DNA of 64,000 bases from Methylocystis hirsuta (GCF_003722355.1 NZ_QWDD01000001.1:744001-808000), one strand, 5' to 3'. Counted from the stretch's first letter, positions 53,131 through 62,764 are shown. Made by a program: numbers and translations. Notes: generated by a model not told the origin, from the letters alone.

Positions 53131-53389
53131 TCGGGAGGCGGCCGCAATCGCGGCGGACGCCTTGGAAAGCCGAGCCCGGGCCTAGCTCTCACGAGCATTA
53201 GAACTTTTCGCTGGCTTAGATGTTCCCTGTCGACTTGTGCTCTCGCTATAAATTAGCAGTCTAGCCCATGTCTGGAGGGATCATTCTTCGTGCGCCAAGT
53301 TTAAGAATCCTTGCCCGCGCCCACGCGCGTCTCGATCTCAGATTGGCGGTCGGTCCTCGCCTAAGTCGGTCATCAATGACGTCAAACCG

Positions 53390-53854
53390 TTACGTGAGGT
53401 TCTCGAGCAGCGCGTCGCGCGCCTCGACGATACGACGGTACTGTTCGTCGCTGCCGCCTGCGTCGGGATGCGCGGTCTTGGCCAACTGCCGGAAGGCGGC
53501 GTTGATCTCCGACAGACTGAGCAGGCCTTCGAATGGCAGCCCCAAAATTTCGCGATGTTCCTGGTCATCGTCGATATACGCACGAAACAATAGCGTGCGG
53601 CGCTTTTCTCGCGCCTCGAGACGCAAATTGAGCTGATCTTCCCGCCATCGCTGGCGCGACATAACGAGACATTCGCCAAAGGCGATCCGGCCCAGCGTTT
53701 CAAGTTCGTCAAGGCTGAACGGCCCCACGACGCCATAGGGCGGCGCCAAAAACGCCTTCCTGCCGCTCTCGTCTTGTTGGATATCGCCGATCGTCGCCAT
53801 ATCCAATATTCCCATCGAGCCGTTCCAGACGACCCATTCCTCTTTGTCCGTCAT
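53390..53854 (-). CDS. J-domain protein
   Basis: The 154-residue protein has a C-terminal J domain (about 100-154): ILGLPFEGLLSLSEINAAFR then KTAHPDAGGSDEQYRRI with the essential HPD. The N-terminal 95 residues are not recognised. Unlike classical DnaJ, the J domain is at the end. It may recruit DnaK to a specific client. It is monocistronic between an IS element and a divergent SRPBCC gene. Confidence 0.8.
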   Translation of the reverse strand: MTDKEEWVVWNGSMGILDMATIGDIQQDESGRKAFLAPPYGVVGPFSLDELETLGRIAFGECLVMSRQRWREDQLNLRLEAREKRRTLLFRAYIDDDQEHREILGLPFEGLLSLSEINAAFRQLAKTAHPDAGGSDEQYRRIVEARDALLENLT

Positions 53855-54077
53855 ACGCAGCGCTCATGGATAGACCGACCCCGCGCTTCGCCTTTTTGTA
53901 CAAAAGCGTTCACAAGAGCTGGAGCATGAGGCATGCATGTTCGAAGCCAAAGGTCCGCACGACCGCGTATGCCGAGCGGGCCGCGCTTAGAATGAGACAA
54001 TCGCTTGATGTCGAATTCCGCGCCGCGGCGTCTTGGCTTGAGCCTTGCTTGTTAGGCGGTAACGGGAGCAGGACTCG

Positions 54078-54548
54078 GTGCTTGACGCTACACAGACACG
54101 CAGCCTCACGACGGAGAAGGACCTCGAACATCCGATCGAGGCCGTTTGGCGCGCGATGACAGATTCGGAATGGCTCGCCGTTTGGTTCTTTCCAAATGAC
54201 ATTGAGCCGGTTGTCGGTCACAAGTTCACGATCTGGAGCCGTCCGATCGAGCGCTGGGACGGTGAGTTCAAATGCCAGGTTCTCGCTGTGGAGCCCGGCC
54301 GTATGTTGCGTTTCAGCTGGTCGGGCGGCGACGACGAGCTCAAGGGTTTTGGCCGATATATCGACACGACAGTTACATGGACGATCTCGCAGTTGCCGAA
54401 TGGCGGCACGCATTTTGTTTTTATCCAGGACGGAATCGACGCTGCGCCCACGGCGGACGCGGTCTACGACGTCATGCTCAAAGGCTCTGAGAGCGTATTG
54501 AGATCGCTTGCCAAGAGACTCCCTGATCTCATCGCACACGGCGCCTGA
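54078..54548 (+). CDS. SRPBCC (AHSA1-type) protein
   Basis: The 156-residue protein has the AHSA1/CalC-like fold: LEHPIEAVWRAMTDSEWLAV, WFFPNDIEPVVG, FKCQVLAVEPGRMLRFSW and GWxx-like ending replaced by SVLRSLAKRLPDL. Such proteins bind small hydrophobic ligands; no specific role can be assigned. GTG start with a GGAG site about 10 bp upstream. Confidence 0.8.
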   Translation: MLDATQTRSLTTEKDLEHPIEAVWRAMTDSEWLAVWFFPNDIEPVVGHKFTIWSRPIERWDGEFKCQVLAVEPGRMLRFSWSGGDDELKGFGRYIDTTVTWTISQLPNGGTHFVFIQDGIDAAPTADAVYDVMLKGSESVLRSLAKRLPDLIAHGA

Positions 54549-54682
54549 GGCGCCCTGCTCGGCCGAGCGCATCGGAACGGCGAAAATGGCGAGATTTTTG
54601 CTCTGGTCGGCGGCGATGAAGGCGCGCGACGCACCCGATCGCGGAATTTCGAGAAGAGCGCCACGAGCAAGGGATGGAAAGC

Positions 54683-54874
54683 ATGGCGGATCATAAGGTT
54701 ACGGTGGAGCAGTTGCCCAATGGCAAATGGGCCTGTTTTTTACATATCACTGGTCATGACGAGCCGGTGAATCTCGGTCGCGAATTTAAGAACGACGAAC
54801 ATGCCGAAAACTGGCTCAACGTTTCCGAATCGGTGACGGCGATTGAAATGATGATCCGCAAATATCAGAAATAG
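54683..54874 (+). CDS. Small conserved-looking hypothetical protein
   Basis: The 63-residue protein (MADHKVTVEQLPNGKWACFL start) appears to be a small beta-rich domain with GREFKNDEHAENWLNVSESV. I do not recognise a named family. An in-frame ATG at 54674 would add three residues. Confidence 0.6.
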   Translation: MADHKVTVEQLPNGKWACFLHITGHDEPVNLGREFKNDEHAENWLNVSESVTAIEMMIRKYQK

Positions 54875-54982
54875 GGACGCACTAGGCGAGGAGCGTTCGA
54901 TCCTGATTTTGGCGCGCGTGGAGCGCTTTCTGCCGGCGCTCCCTTTCGTCAGGGTCTCGAGAGAGTCTTCGCTCAGAATGAT

Positions 54983-56089
54983 ATGTCAGCCACATCGTCA
55001 GATTCGCCGAGTGGGCCTAACGGCCTCATCGAGACGGTCCTCGCCGGCGACGCATCCGCGTCGGGCTGGCCTCTCGACTTTTCCGGCGCATCGCTCTTCT
55101 TTTCAGAGAATTCCATAGGATCAGCGCCCCGCACGAATGCGCCAATAGATTCGCCGCAATCGGCGCCGGAAGCAGCGGCGCTTTCCGATGCTTTATGCGC
55201 GAAGATTTCGCTCGTTTCTTTTGGCGACCGCGTGTTTTTGCTTTCCTCCGAGGCCGACGCCTGGCGTTCCGCCGTCGAAATGGTTCGGCGTTACAATGGC
55301 CTCGTCGGTCGGCCCAAGCGCCGCCGGTTCATTGTCTGCGTCGGGGCTTCTGATGCAACGGCGAAACTTCCGCCTGGCCTTGAGGGCGATGACGAGATCG
55401 TCATTCTCCGAACGGACGATCACGCCGCATTGCAGGCGGAAGTCGACGTGACGACTGCGGGAATTCTGATCGCTCCGGTTCGGACGCGAGCCGGGTTTGA
55501 GGTCGTCCCGGGAAGCGTGCTCGCCAGACTGCGCGAAACCGCAGACGAATATGGGATCATACTCGGTTTCGACGAAACCTTTTGCGGACTCGGCCGCTCA
55601 GGCATGCTTTGGGCTCACGAATGGACAGGCGTCACCCCGGACCTGATGGTCGCCAGTCATGCGCCTGCAGACGCCCCGCCGCTGGCCGCGCTCGTCGTTA
55701 CGCAAAGACTCGCGCGAGGGGCGTTCGGCGGCTCGCCGCTCGCTGACGGGGCCGCGCTTCTGGCCGGGCACGCCCTTATGGAAGCTCTGTCGACGCCAGG
55801 CTTTCAGGAACGCGTGCAGAACCGAAGCTGGTATCTTGAAGACCAGCTGTCCGCGTTGTTTTATCGGCGTCGTGCAGCCTTTACGGCGCTAGGCGGCCTT
55901 GGCCTGATGCAGGCGCTAACGCTTGCGGCAGACGCGGAGCCCATGCGCGCGAAGCTGGCCGAGCACGGGCTCCTCATACGCACGACGGGGTCGGTCCTTG
56001 GTTTATTTCCTCCGCTCACAGTTGAGGAAAGCGACATCGATGCCGCGGTATCCTGCATCGATATGGTTTGCGCGCAGGAGGAACGATGA
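54983..56089 (+). CDS. Class III aminotransferase homologue lacking the PLP lysine
   Basis: The 368-residue protein follows the acetylornithine/ornithine aminotransferase fold: FLLSSEADAWRSAVEMVRRY in place of NSGxEANExAxK, IIL with GFDETFCGLGRSGMLWAHEW (normally DEVQTGxGRTG), and FGGSPLADGAALLAG (normally FGGNPLA). Between VTPDLMVASHA and LVVTQ, where the Schiff-base lysine lies in LAKGxGGG, there is no lysine, and the FHG and EPVQGEG motifs are also gone. It therefore looks like a pseudoenzyme. The N-terminal 60 residues are low in similarity. It is coupled to a 56-codon frame and followed by another protein with a lost active site. Confidence 0.7.
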   Translation: MSATSSDSPSGPNGLIETVLAGDASASGWPLDFSGASLFFSENSIGSAPRTNAPIDSPQSAPEAAALSDALCAKISLVSFGDRVFLLSSEADAWRSAVEMVRRYNGLVGRPKRRRFIVCVGASDATAKLPPGLEGDDEIVILRTDDHAALQAEVDVTTAGILIAPVRTRAGFEVVPGSVLARLRETADEYGIILGFDETFCGLGRSGMLWAHEWTGVTPDLMVASHAPADAPPLAALVVTQRLARGAFGGSPLADGAALLAGHALMEALSTPGFQERVQNRSWYLEDQLSALFYRRRAAFTALGGLGLMQALTLAADAEPMRAKLAEHGLLIRTTGSVLGLFPPLTVEESDIDAAVSCIDMVCAQEER

Positions 56090-56256
56090 GCGCGCGAGTC
56101 GTTTGCCTCCGCCTTACTGAGGCGGGCGCGCCGCCATATCCGGCGGAACGCCGTCGGCGCCTCTCGGCGCAGCCTCGACGAAGCGCTTTGCTCGAGCGCG
56201 CGTATTCCCTCAAATCGCGGACCGTTCAACATCATGATCGAGATAAATGCGGCTGA
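56086..56256 (+). CDS. Short arginine-rich reading frame coupled to the aminotransferase-like gene
   Basis: A 56-codon frame starts with ATG overlapping the preceding stop (ATGA) and has AGGAGG at 56077-56082, a strong initiation setting. The product (MSARVVCLRLTEAGAPPYPA start) is very arginine-rich and not recognised; it may be a small real protein or the 5' end of a truncated gene. It overlaps the next gene by 23 bp. Confidence 0.4.
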   Translation: MSARVVCLRLTEAGAPPYPAERRRRLSAQPRRSALLERAYSLKSRTVQHHDRDKCG

Positions 56257-56887
56257 TCCAAATTTGCGAGTCATCGGGCGAGACCCTGTTCCCTCCGCGC
56301 TGCGGCGATTCATCTGGGACATTCAGTCCATGGTGGAACTCGCCGAAAGCGAGCGGGAGATTTTGCTGATCGGCCGCGATCTCATGGCCCGGCTCTTCAC
56401 GACGGACGATTGGCTGCCAACGGTCTTCGCCGTCCCAAATCCCGCCGGAGGTCAGCAATTCCAGATTTATCGCGACGGGCTCGATCGCTTTTCCGTCGTG
56501 AGCACAATTTTGTCAGGCGGCGCCTGCGTGACAATCTCTCAGCCTTCCGTTTGGGAGATTGCGGGCGTATGGCGCGGCGCCGTCAACCGCCAGCAACTCG
56601 ATGCTTCTTCGACGAAGAGCGCGCAGGCCGGCGTGTCCCTTCTATTGCCAGCGCGCGCCGTGGAAGCTGCCCGGTCGTCCGCGAGCGGGGAGGTCTTGGA
56701 GCTTCGCAACGCGCTGGATGATCAAACATCCATCGTCATCCATGTTTATGGCGGCGACATCGGCCAGATCAGCCGCCGATCCGGCGCGTCACACGGAAGT
56801 ATGGACGCGCCGCCATTGGGCTACGCCAATTCGGACAACGATCCTCCCTACGATATTTTTTCAATTCAGAACGAGATCCGGGATTGA
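56234..56887 (+). CDS. Cysteine-dioxygenase-like cupin lacking the metal histidines
   Basis: The 217-residue protein resembles the cysteine-dioxygenase-like double-stranded beta-helix family: DDWLPTVFAVPNPAGGQQFQ, IYRDGLDRFSVVSTIL and VWEIAGVWRGAV. In active members the segment before VW reads like TPIHDHT; here it is VTISQPS, so the HxH metal ligands are missing, while a later IHVYGGDIG is kept. It is probably not a metal enzyme. It follows the aminotransferase-like gene on the same strand and faces the ferredoxin/MtnC-like genes. The start could lie elsewhere because the ATG at 56234 overlaps the small frame. Confidence 0.65.
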   Translation: MIEINAADPNLRVIGRDPVPSALRRFIWDIQSMVELAESEREILLIGRDLMARLFTTDDWLPTVFAVPNPAGGQQFQIYRDGLDRFSVVSTILSGGACVTISQPSVWEIAGVWRGAVNRQQLDASSTKSAQAGVSLLLPARAVEAARSSASGEVLELRNALDDQTSIVIHVYGGDIGQISRRSGASHGSMDAPPLGYANSDNDPPYDIFSIQNEIRD

Positions 56888-56918
56888 GGAGACTGACCCC
56901 ATAGGAGAGAATGTCTTT

Positions 56919-57173
56919 CTATGAGGGATCGAAATATTCGATCTTTTGGCCTGGATCTCTGTTCGGGCAGGGGATTTCCTTGAACAGAACTTCGGCGAAG
57001 GCCTTTAGGCCCGTATTCGTGCGCAGAGACAGGCGATTGGGGTCGGACGTCCAGCTTTGATAAGTGACGATCCCACGGGTGATGCTGATCACCGTGTATT
57101 TTTCCGAGTTGATTTCGCCGCCCTTCGTCCGATAGCACTTCCCGGGCAGAACGCTTTCTTCCTTCATTGGCAT
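56919..57173 (-). CDS. Hypothetical 84-residue protein
   Basis: The protein (MPMKEESVLPGKCYRTKGGE start) is not recognised. It appears beta-rich with two cysteines (positions about 13 and 69). It lies downstream of the ferredoxin gene on the same strand. Confidence 0.5.
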   Translation of the reverse strand: MPMKEESVLPGKCYRTKGGEINSEKYTVISITRGIVTYQSWTSDPNRLSLRTNTGLKAFAEVLFKEIPCPNRDPGQKIEYFDPS

Positions 57174-57294
57174 GGATGCTCACCCTGCATCTTGGCGCTG
57201 CGTGCATGCCGAGTGAGCAAGTTCCAGACCATATAGAGGTTTCCCGGGAGCGTTCGCTGCAACGCCATCGACGTTCGAAACCGTGCGGGGCGAA

Positions 57295-57624
57295 TTAAAA
57301 GCCGGTCGTATCCTCCGGGGCGATGCGGATCGCCATCCCGTCGAAAATGTCATCGAACCTGATTTGACAGGCGAGACGCGAATTGAGTTTGCGATGGCTG
57401 GCTGTCGCAAGCATCCGGCTTTCTCCCGGTCCGGAGTCGGCCATTTCAATCCCTTGAGGCAAGGTGAGATAGACATGGCACGTCGCGCAGGCGCAACTGC
57501 CGCCGCATTGCGCGACCAGCTCTTCGACGCCGGCGCGCCGGATCAATTTCATCAGCGAGACGCCATTCTTGCCGGTGATTTCCTGTCTGGCGCCGTCTCT
57601 GGTTTCAAGAGTGAACTTGGCCAT
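57295..57624 (-). CDS. 2Fe-2S ferredoxin, adrenodoxin/Isc type
   Basis: The 109-residue protein has the cluster-binding pattern QCGGSCACATCHVYL plus a last cysteine in SRLACQIRF, that is CX5CX2C and a distant C, as in Isc-type ferredoxins. Unlike its neighbours it looks intact. The ATG at 57624 has GGAG 5 bp upstream; three codons earlier there is another ATG. It could feed electrons to a neighbouring enzyme or to Fe-S assembly. Confidence 0.9.
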   Translation of the reverse strand: MAKFTLETRDGARQEITGKNGVSLMKLIRRAGVEELVAQCGGSCACATCHVYLTLPQGIEMADSGPGESRMLATASHRKLNSRLACQIRFDDIFDGMAIRIAPEDTTGF

Positions 57625-57685
57625 TTTCTCCATCTGTCCGAAGTCGTCGGCAATGTTTTCCCTGGCGGAGGCAACGCGGAGCGCG

Positions 57686-58372
57686 TCACGATCCCAAATT
57701 CAGTGACGCAAAATCAGGGCTAACCGCATGGCGACTGTCTGCAGGACCCTCTCGCGCGATGAGCGTCGTCGCAAGGCCCGCCGACTGGGCGGCGTCCAAT
57801 TCCTCCCCATCGCCTGACAGCGCCAGCACCGATCCTGAAGGCAAATCGAGACGCTCACAGATCGCGCGGTAGGAGGCGGGTTCGATTTTCTGACCGATAG
57901 ACGTGTCGAAGAACTCCTCGAACAGGCTTGTGAGGTCGCCTGCGGCGCTGTGGCTCAGCAACAGTTGCTGCGCCAATCTCGAATTGGACGAGTAAACAAA
58001 CAGGCGACGGCCCGATGAGGCCCATGATCTCAGAGATTCCGCAACGTCCGGATAAAGCTCGCTCTTGATCGAACCTGCTTCATAACTCTCTCGCCAGATC
58101 AGGCCCTGTATCGTCTTCAGCGGGGTCGCCTTGCGGTTCTGCTTCATCCAGCGCAGCAACAGCGCTTCGGCTTCCTCGAGCTTCAAGTCGAATCCGCCAA
58201 GGAGACGCCCCGTTTCCTCCAGGGCATCTTCCACATCCGGGTCCGAGGCATGTTCCGCGATGAAGGCGCCGAGCCGCGCCTGCGCGAGCGGCGTGAGAGT
58301 CCCGGTCACGAAAGCCATCGGAACGGCGGCGCCTTCGAGCTCGATCAGGACGGCGCGCACCTGTTCATTCAT
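57686..58372 (-). CDS. Acireductone synthase (MtnC)-like HAD protein with altered active site
   Basis: The 228-residue protein aligns along its length with enolase-phosphatase E1: GLIWRESYEAGSIKSELYPD, RLFVYSSNSRLAQQLLLSHS, AGDLTSLFEEFFDTSIGQKI and ELDAA. Active enzymes begin TDIEGTT; here it is IELEGAA, so the nucleophilic aspartate is glutamate and the threonines are gone, and the late SD motif reads SGD. Phosphatase activity is therefore doubtful. No other methionine-salvage gene is intact nearby. Confidence 0.7.
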   Translation of the reverse strand: MNEQVRAVLIELEGAAVPMAFVTGTLTPLAQARLGAFIAEHASDPDVEDALEETGRLLGGFDLKLEEAEALLLRWMKQNRKATPLKTIQGLIWRESYEAGSIKSELYPDVAESLRSWASSGRRLFVYSSNSRLAQQLLLSHSAAGDLTSLFEEFFDTSIGQKIEPASYRAICERLDLPSGSVLALSGDGEELDAAQSAGLATTLIAREGPADSRHAVSPDFASLNLGS

Positions 58373-58602
58373 CGCGGATCCGTATGGTGTAGAATTGTCG
58401 CAGTCGCGCCACGGCCCGGCGATGCTTCAGCTGTTCCCAAAGTTGCGTTCCGGCAAGCATCATATGTGCCGTATCCTCCCGCGCGCGGCTCCAACGCGAT
58501 CGTGTCGCTCCCTGCGCCACATCGACGAGGAGCGAGCCCAGCGGGCAGCGCGACGTGTTCGCGGCGTCGGCGATGGCGAGACGATTGTTCGGAGGCCTTA
58601 CA

Positions 58603-59229
58603 ATGGCTCCAAGCGCGGAAGATTTGAAAGCGGTCACGGGCGGCACGCTGCAACATTACAATCAGCGCGCCGAGGCGTTCTGGGAGGGAACGCGCAGCCA
58701 CGACGTCACACAAAATATCGCGGCGATGCTCAGCCACATTCGCGGTGAGCCTCCTTTCACCTTGCTGGATTTCGGTTGCGGGCCCGGACGCGATTTGAAG
58801 GCGCTCGCCGCGCTTGGCCATGTCGCGATCGGGCTTGATGGAGCGTCGCGCTTTGTCGAAATGGCGCGCATCCACAGCGGGTGCGAAGTGTGGCTGCAGG
58901 ATTTTCTCGCGCTCGATCTGCCTGAACGCCACTTTGACGGAGTCTTCGCCAATGCGTCGCTGTTTCATGTGCCGCGAAGCGAAGTGCCACGCGTCCTGCG
59001 CGCGCTCCACGACGCTTTGAAGCCCGGCGGCATCCTGTTCAGCTCCATTCCGCATGGCGCGGATCAGGAAGGATGGAGCGATGGACGCTATGGCGTGTTT
59101 CACGCGCCCGAAAGCTGGCGAGCGTTCGGGTCGGCGGCGGGCTTCGTCGAGCTCGAGCGCTATTACAGGCCCAGCGGCGCGCCGCCGAGCGAACAGCCCT
59201 GGCTGGCGAGCGTATGGCGGCGCGAATAG
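58603..59229 (+). CDS. SAM-dependent class I methyltransferase
   Basis: The 208-residue protein has motif I LLDFGCGPGRDLKAL near residue 50, acidic motif II GLDGASRF, and ALKPGGILFSSIPH as post-motif. The start QHYNQRAEAFWEGT is typical of small-molecule methyltransferases. Tyrosines and SDGRYGVFHAPESWR suggest a UbiE/thiopurine-like subgroup; the substrate is unknown. The ATG at 58603 has GGAGG 7 bp upstream. Divergent from the MtnC-like gene. Confidence 0.85.
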   Translation: MAPSAEDLKAVTGGTLQHYNQRAEAFWEGTRSHDVTQNIAAMLSHIRGEPPFTLLDFGCGPGRDLKALAALGHVAIGLDGASRFVEMARIHSGCEVWLQDFLALDLPERHFDGVFANASLFHVPRSEVPRVLRALHDALKPGGILFSSIPHGADQEGWSDGRYGVFHAPESWRAFGSAAGFVELERYYRPSGAPPSEQPWLASVWRRE

Positions 59230-59254
59230 GCGGCGCCGGGACGCGGGAACTGCG

Positions 59255-61282
59255 TCACGTCTCGCGCAGAGCCGCCGCGAGCGCATCGGGTTCGACGATT
59301 GGCAGCGAGCAGACCATTCCTCGGCAGACATAAGCCGTGGCGCGATCGCCGAGCAAGGTTTTGCCGAAAGCCGGATGCGCGCGAGGCAGCGCAGCCCCGG
59401 GCGTGAGGACATTCAAAACCCGGCCGGGCCGACTGACGCCGTAAATCACTCGCTTCAGCGCCGCCGTATCCGCGGCGTTCGTTTCGCCAATCACGACGAT
59501 CTGCAACGCCTCTCGCAGCACTTCGATGCCGTTCAACAAAGACGAAAAACCAAGAACGCGCTCACGAATTGTCCCGGCAAAGTCCTTCGCGATCGCCTCG
59601 GCGCGTTGCCGGTAGACGCTCTCGCCCGTCAAATAATAGAGCTGCGCCAGCACCTGCAGCATCATGCCATTGCCGGAGGGAAGGGCGGAGTCCTCGGCGA
59701 TTTTCACGCGCGCGATCAGAGTATCAGCGTCGTCGGCGGCATAAAAATAGCCGCCATTTCGATCGCGATAATGATGCTCCACATGCTCGACCCAGCGTCG
59801 GCCGCATTCGAGATAGTACGGCGCGCCGGTGGCTTCGTAGAGCGCCAGCGCCGCTCGGCACATCGCGGCGTAATCGTCGAGGACGGCCATATGACGTGCG
59901 CGTCCGCATCGCCAGGAATGGAGCAGACGACCATCGTCCGTCGTCATCGCGTCCTTGACGAAATCGAAGGCCGCGATTGCGACATCGAGCCAGTCTCCGC
60001 GTTCAAACACGCACGCCGCCTTCGCGATGGCGGCGATCGTCAATCCATTCCAGTCCGTCAGGACCTTATCGTCGCATCCCGGCCTGACGCGGCGCCCGCG
60101 CACTAAAAACAAGGCGGCGCGGTCTCGCGCCAGCGCCGCCTCGGTCTCCTCGTCCAGCAGCTCGATGGATCCGAGGCGATTGAGGACGGATTTGCCGTGT
60201 TCCCAATTTCCTTCGCGGCTGGCGCCATAGGCGCGTTCGAAGAATGGCGCGCGCGGGCCCAGCGCTTCTCGTATTTCGGTTACGCTCCAACTGTAGAACT
60301 TGCCTTCTTCGCCTTCGCTGTCGGCGTCGAGACTGCTCGCGAACCCGCCGCCTGGCGCGCGCATCTCGCGCGTCATCCACTCGATCGTCTCTGTCACGCG
60401 CAGGCGATACAGTTCACGCCGTTCGTCTTGCCAGACCTCCGTCAGCAGTTCGATCAGCTGCGCGTTGTCGTAGAGCATTTTTTCAAAATGCGGCACGAGC
60501 CATCGATTGTCGGTCGAGTAGCGCGCGAAGCCGCCGCCCAAATGGTCGTAGACGCCGCCTTGCGAAATATGATCGAGCGTCAAAACGACGGCGTGTCGCA
60601 ACGAGTCGCGACCCGTCCGCTTCCAGGCCCGCCAGAGAAAATCGAGGCTGGTCGCCTGCGGGAATTTTGGCGCCGCCCCGAAGCCGCCGTCGACGTGGTC
60701 GAGCCGTTGCTCCAACTGCGCGCAAATGCTCTCGACGAGGTCGGGAGAGACCGGCTCTCCGGGAGTCGTTTCGGAGAGGCTGGCCAGTCCCGCGCTGAGC
60801 TCGGCGACATTATGTTCGATCGCATTCGCGCGCGTGCGCCACAGCTCCGCGATGGTTTTTAAAACCTCGGCGAACCCGGGTCTCCCGCCCTGCGCAAAGG
60901 GCGGAAAATATGTGCCGCCCCAGAAGGGCTGGCCCTCCGGCGTCAGAAACATCGTCAAAGGCCAACCGCCGCGCTGGCCCATCATCATCAGGGCCTGCTG
61001 ATACAAATAGTCGACGTCCGGCCGCTCTTCGCGATCCACCTTCACATTGATGAAAGACTTGTTCATCAACGCCGCGATTTCGGCGTCCTCGAACGATTCA
61101 TGCGCCATCACATGGCACCAATGACAGGCGGCGTAGCCGGACGAGAGCAATATGGGTTTGCCCGTCTGCTTGGCGAGCGCGAGCGTTTCCGCGCTCCAAG
61201 CCTGCCAGTGCACCGGGTTGTGCTGGTGCTGCAACAAATAGGGGCTGGTCTCTTGACCGAGCCGATTGTGCTCGACGGTCAT
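59255..61282 (-). CDS. Thioredoxin-domain protein of the YyaL/spermatogenesis-20 type
   Basis: The 675-residue protein has the DUF255 thioredoxin-like N terminus ([33 protein letters not shown] with a CxxC pair, [13 protein letters not shown]) and a long (alpha/alpha)6-barrel-like C-terminal part resembling N-acylglucosamine 2-epimerases ([31 protein letters not shown]). The family is widespread with no defined function. Length is normal. Confidence 0.9.
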   Translation of the reverse strand: MTVEHNRLGQETSPYLLQHQHNPVHWQAWSAETLALAKQTGKPILLSSGYAACHWCHVMAHESFEDAEIAALMNKSFINVKVDREERPDVDYLYQQALMMMGQRGGWPLTMFLTPEGQPFWGGTYFPPFAQGGRPGFAEVLKTIAELWRTRANAIEHNVAELSAGLASLSETTPGEPVSPDLVESICAQLEQRLDHVDGGFGAAPKFPQATSLDFLWRAWKRTGRDSLRHAVVLTLDHISQGGVYDHLGGGFARYSTDNRWLVPHFEKMLYDNAQLIELLTEVWQDERRELYRLRVTETIEWMTREMRAPGGGFASSLDADSEGEEGKFYSWSVTEIREALGPRAPFFERAYGASREGNWEHGKSVLNRLGSIELLDEETEAALARDRAALFLVRGRRVRPGCDDKVLTDWNGLTIAAIAKAACVFERGDWLDVAIAAFDFVKDAMTTDDGRLLHSWRCGRARHMAVLDDYAAMCRAALALYEATGAPYYLECGRRWVEHVEHHYRDRNGGYFYAADDADTLIARVKIAEDSALPSGNGMMLQVLAQLYYLTGESVYRQRAEAIAKDFAGTIRERVLGFSSLLNGIEVLREALQIVVIGETNAADTAALKRVIYGVSRPGRVLNVLTPGAALPRAHPAFGKTLLGDRATAYVCRGMVCSLPIVEPDALAAALRET

Positions 61283-61486
61283 GGAGCGGTCCTCCGTGCG
61301 CCGATGACATACGGGTGCCGGACGCCAAGCGCCATTCGCTGCTGGCGGATCTCGCCGATCCGCCGCAGGCCAGGGAGTTCGTCGAGCGCAAAGCGCTGGG
61401 CGGTTGGGACGAGTCGTTTCCGCAGAGGGGGAGTCGCGCGCGGCGCCTGGTTCCGCCGTGATCGGCTCATCGGCGCCGCGCGTTGG

Positions 61487-61789
61487 TCAATGTGAGGCGG
61501 CTTCGTTGCTCGGGAGCACGTCGCGGATACGCTTGCCTTCCACCCAGACGAAAGCCCCGTCGGCGTCGGCGCAGGCGATCTCCTGTTCGGCGATCAGCTT
61601 GTCGCAGAGCATGATGCAAATGGCGTCGATCGGCGCGTCTCTGTCGTTTTCCTCGGTCATGCGGTCGATGGAGATTTCACCCATCTCCTCGTCGTCGACC
61701 AAATGGATGATAAACACTTCCTCATGGCCCGGAGAGCCGTGCGCGTTCACCCGGAAGGTTTCCCCCTTGTAGCGGAATTCGCGTATCAT
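61487..61789 (-). CDS. Hypothetical 100-residue protein
   Basis: The protein (MIREFRYKGETFRVNAHGSP start) is acidic, with VFIIHLVDDEEMGEISIDRM and two cysteines, and is not recognised. An in-frame ATG at 61807 would add six residues; the chosen start has AAGGG 7 bp upstream. It is near nif-type regulators, but no role is visible. Confidence 0.6.
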   Translation of the reverse strand: MIREFRYKGETFRVNAHGSPGHEEVFIIHLVDDEEMGEISIDRMTEENDRDAPIDAICIMLCDKLIAEQEIACADADGAFVWVEGKRIRDVLPSNEAASH

Positions 61790-62186
61790 TCCTGGCCCTT
61801 TTTTCATTTGCTTGGTTGTGTTCGCGATCGCACGCCTTGGCGTTCGGGCGGCTCCCGCGTGCCCGGCGCGCACGCAAACTGCGTGCCATTTGTGCGATGT
61901 GAACCTTCGTTTGTACGAAGAGGCGCAGAAATTGCTTTTCAAGCAGGCAAGAGGCGCTTGGGAGATCAGAAAAGCGCCACGCCAATGCCAGCCGAAGACA
62001 TCCAACCTCTGATAAGCGTGGATGGCGTGGTCGTCGCAGCGCAGCGCGATTTCGCCAGACTGTCTTCTTGCTAATGATCATACCGCCGTCGGCGTCGTCG
62101 CCGGCGCGAAAATCGCCGATGCGTTTTGCGAATCGCCGTCTACGATGTCTCTCGCTGTGTGGCTCAGCGATTGCTTTGAGCCGGCC

Positions 62187-62666
62187 ATGAACACTCTGCG
62201 CGCCGACGCTGACGTCGTGAACTTCGGCGAACTCGATCCCAAGACCAACGAACTCCTGCAGCAGGGCGTCGTCGCCTACCGGACCGACCGTGAGAAGGCC
62301 GACAGCCTTTTCAAGCAGGCGTTGGCGCTGACGCCGCAGGAACTCGCGCCCTACTACTGCCTCTACAAAATTCACACCTACATGGGCAGTCTCGACTACG
62401 CCGCAGACGTCGCCGCGCAAGGCATGAAGGAGGCCACGCGTCAGGCGGGTTGGCCGAACGATCCTACGGCGTGGCCGGCGACGGCCGAGGCGCATGACGG
62501 GCCGGCGCGCTTCGCCCTCTATACGCTGAAGGCGCTGAGCTTCATCGAATTGAAGCGCGGTCGCAGCGAAACCGCGCAGGAATATCTCGATATCCTCTCC
62601 CGCGCCGATCCGCAGGGCAGCGTCGGCTGGAAAGTGATCGAGGAATTGGCGCAGGGCAGCGTGTAA
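62187..62666 (+). CDS. TPR-like protein of nif-region type
   Basis: The 159-residue protein has helical repeats (LLQQGVVAYRTDREKADSLF then QALALTPQELAPYYCLYKIH) resembling tetratricopeptide units, and FALYTLKALSFIELKRGRSE near the end. Small proteins of this kind occur in nitrogen-fixation regions of alphaproteobacteria, but a function is not known to me. The start at 62187 is chosen because upstream sequence has no similarity; initiation is uncertain as there is no good ribosome-binding site. Confidence 0.6.
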   Translation: MNTLRADADVVNFGELDPKTNELLQQGVVAYRTDREKADSLFKQALALTPQELAPYYCLYKIHTYMGSLDYAADVAAQGMKEATRQAGWPNDPTAWPATAEAHDGPARFALYTLKALSFIELKRGRSETAQEYLDILSRADPQGSVGWKVIEELAQGSV

Positions 62667-62687
62667 TCGATGCGCATGACACGGCCA

Positions 62688-62703
62688 TGTCGCAACCTCA
62701 ACA
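62688..62703. promoter_or_regulatory. NifA upstream activator site 1
   Basis: An exact TGT-N10-ACA motif lies about 120 bp upstream of the candidate -24/-12 promoter at 62797-62814. This is the classic NifA-binding pattern. Confidence 0.6.
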
Positions 62704-62748
62704 AAACGTCGCGCGAATGTCACGCTTCGGCCGTTGCCGCGCCGCCCT

Positions 62749-62764
62749 TGTCGCAAACCCGACA
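62749..62764. promoter_or_regulatory. NifA upstream activator site 2
   Basis: A second exact TGT-N10-ACA motif, 61 bp after the first and about 60 bp before the expected start site near 62824. Seven of the first eight spacer bases match the first site (CGCAA(C/A)CC), which supports a real duplicated site. Confidence 0.6.

Noticed and set aside
62160..62175. GG-N10-GC match resembling a sigma-54 promoter before the TPR-like gene
   Set aside because: Transcription would begin at about the ATG itself, leaving no leader, and no exact TGT-N10-ACA site is seen in the 300 bp upstream; a chance match is more likely.
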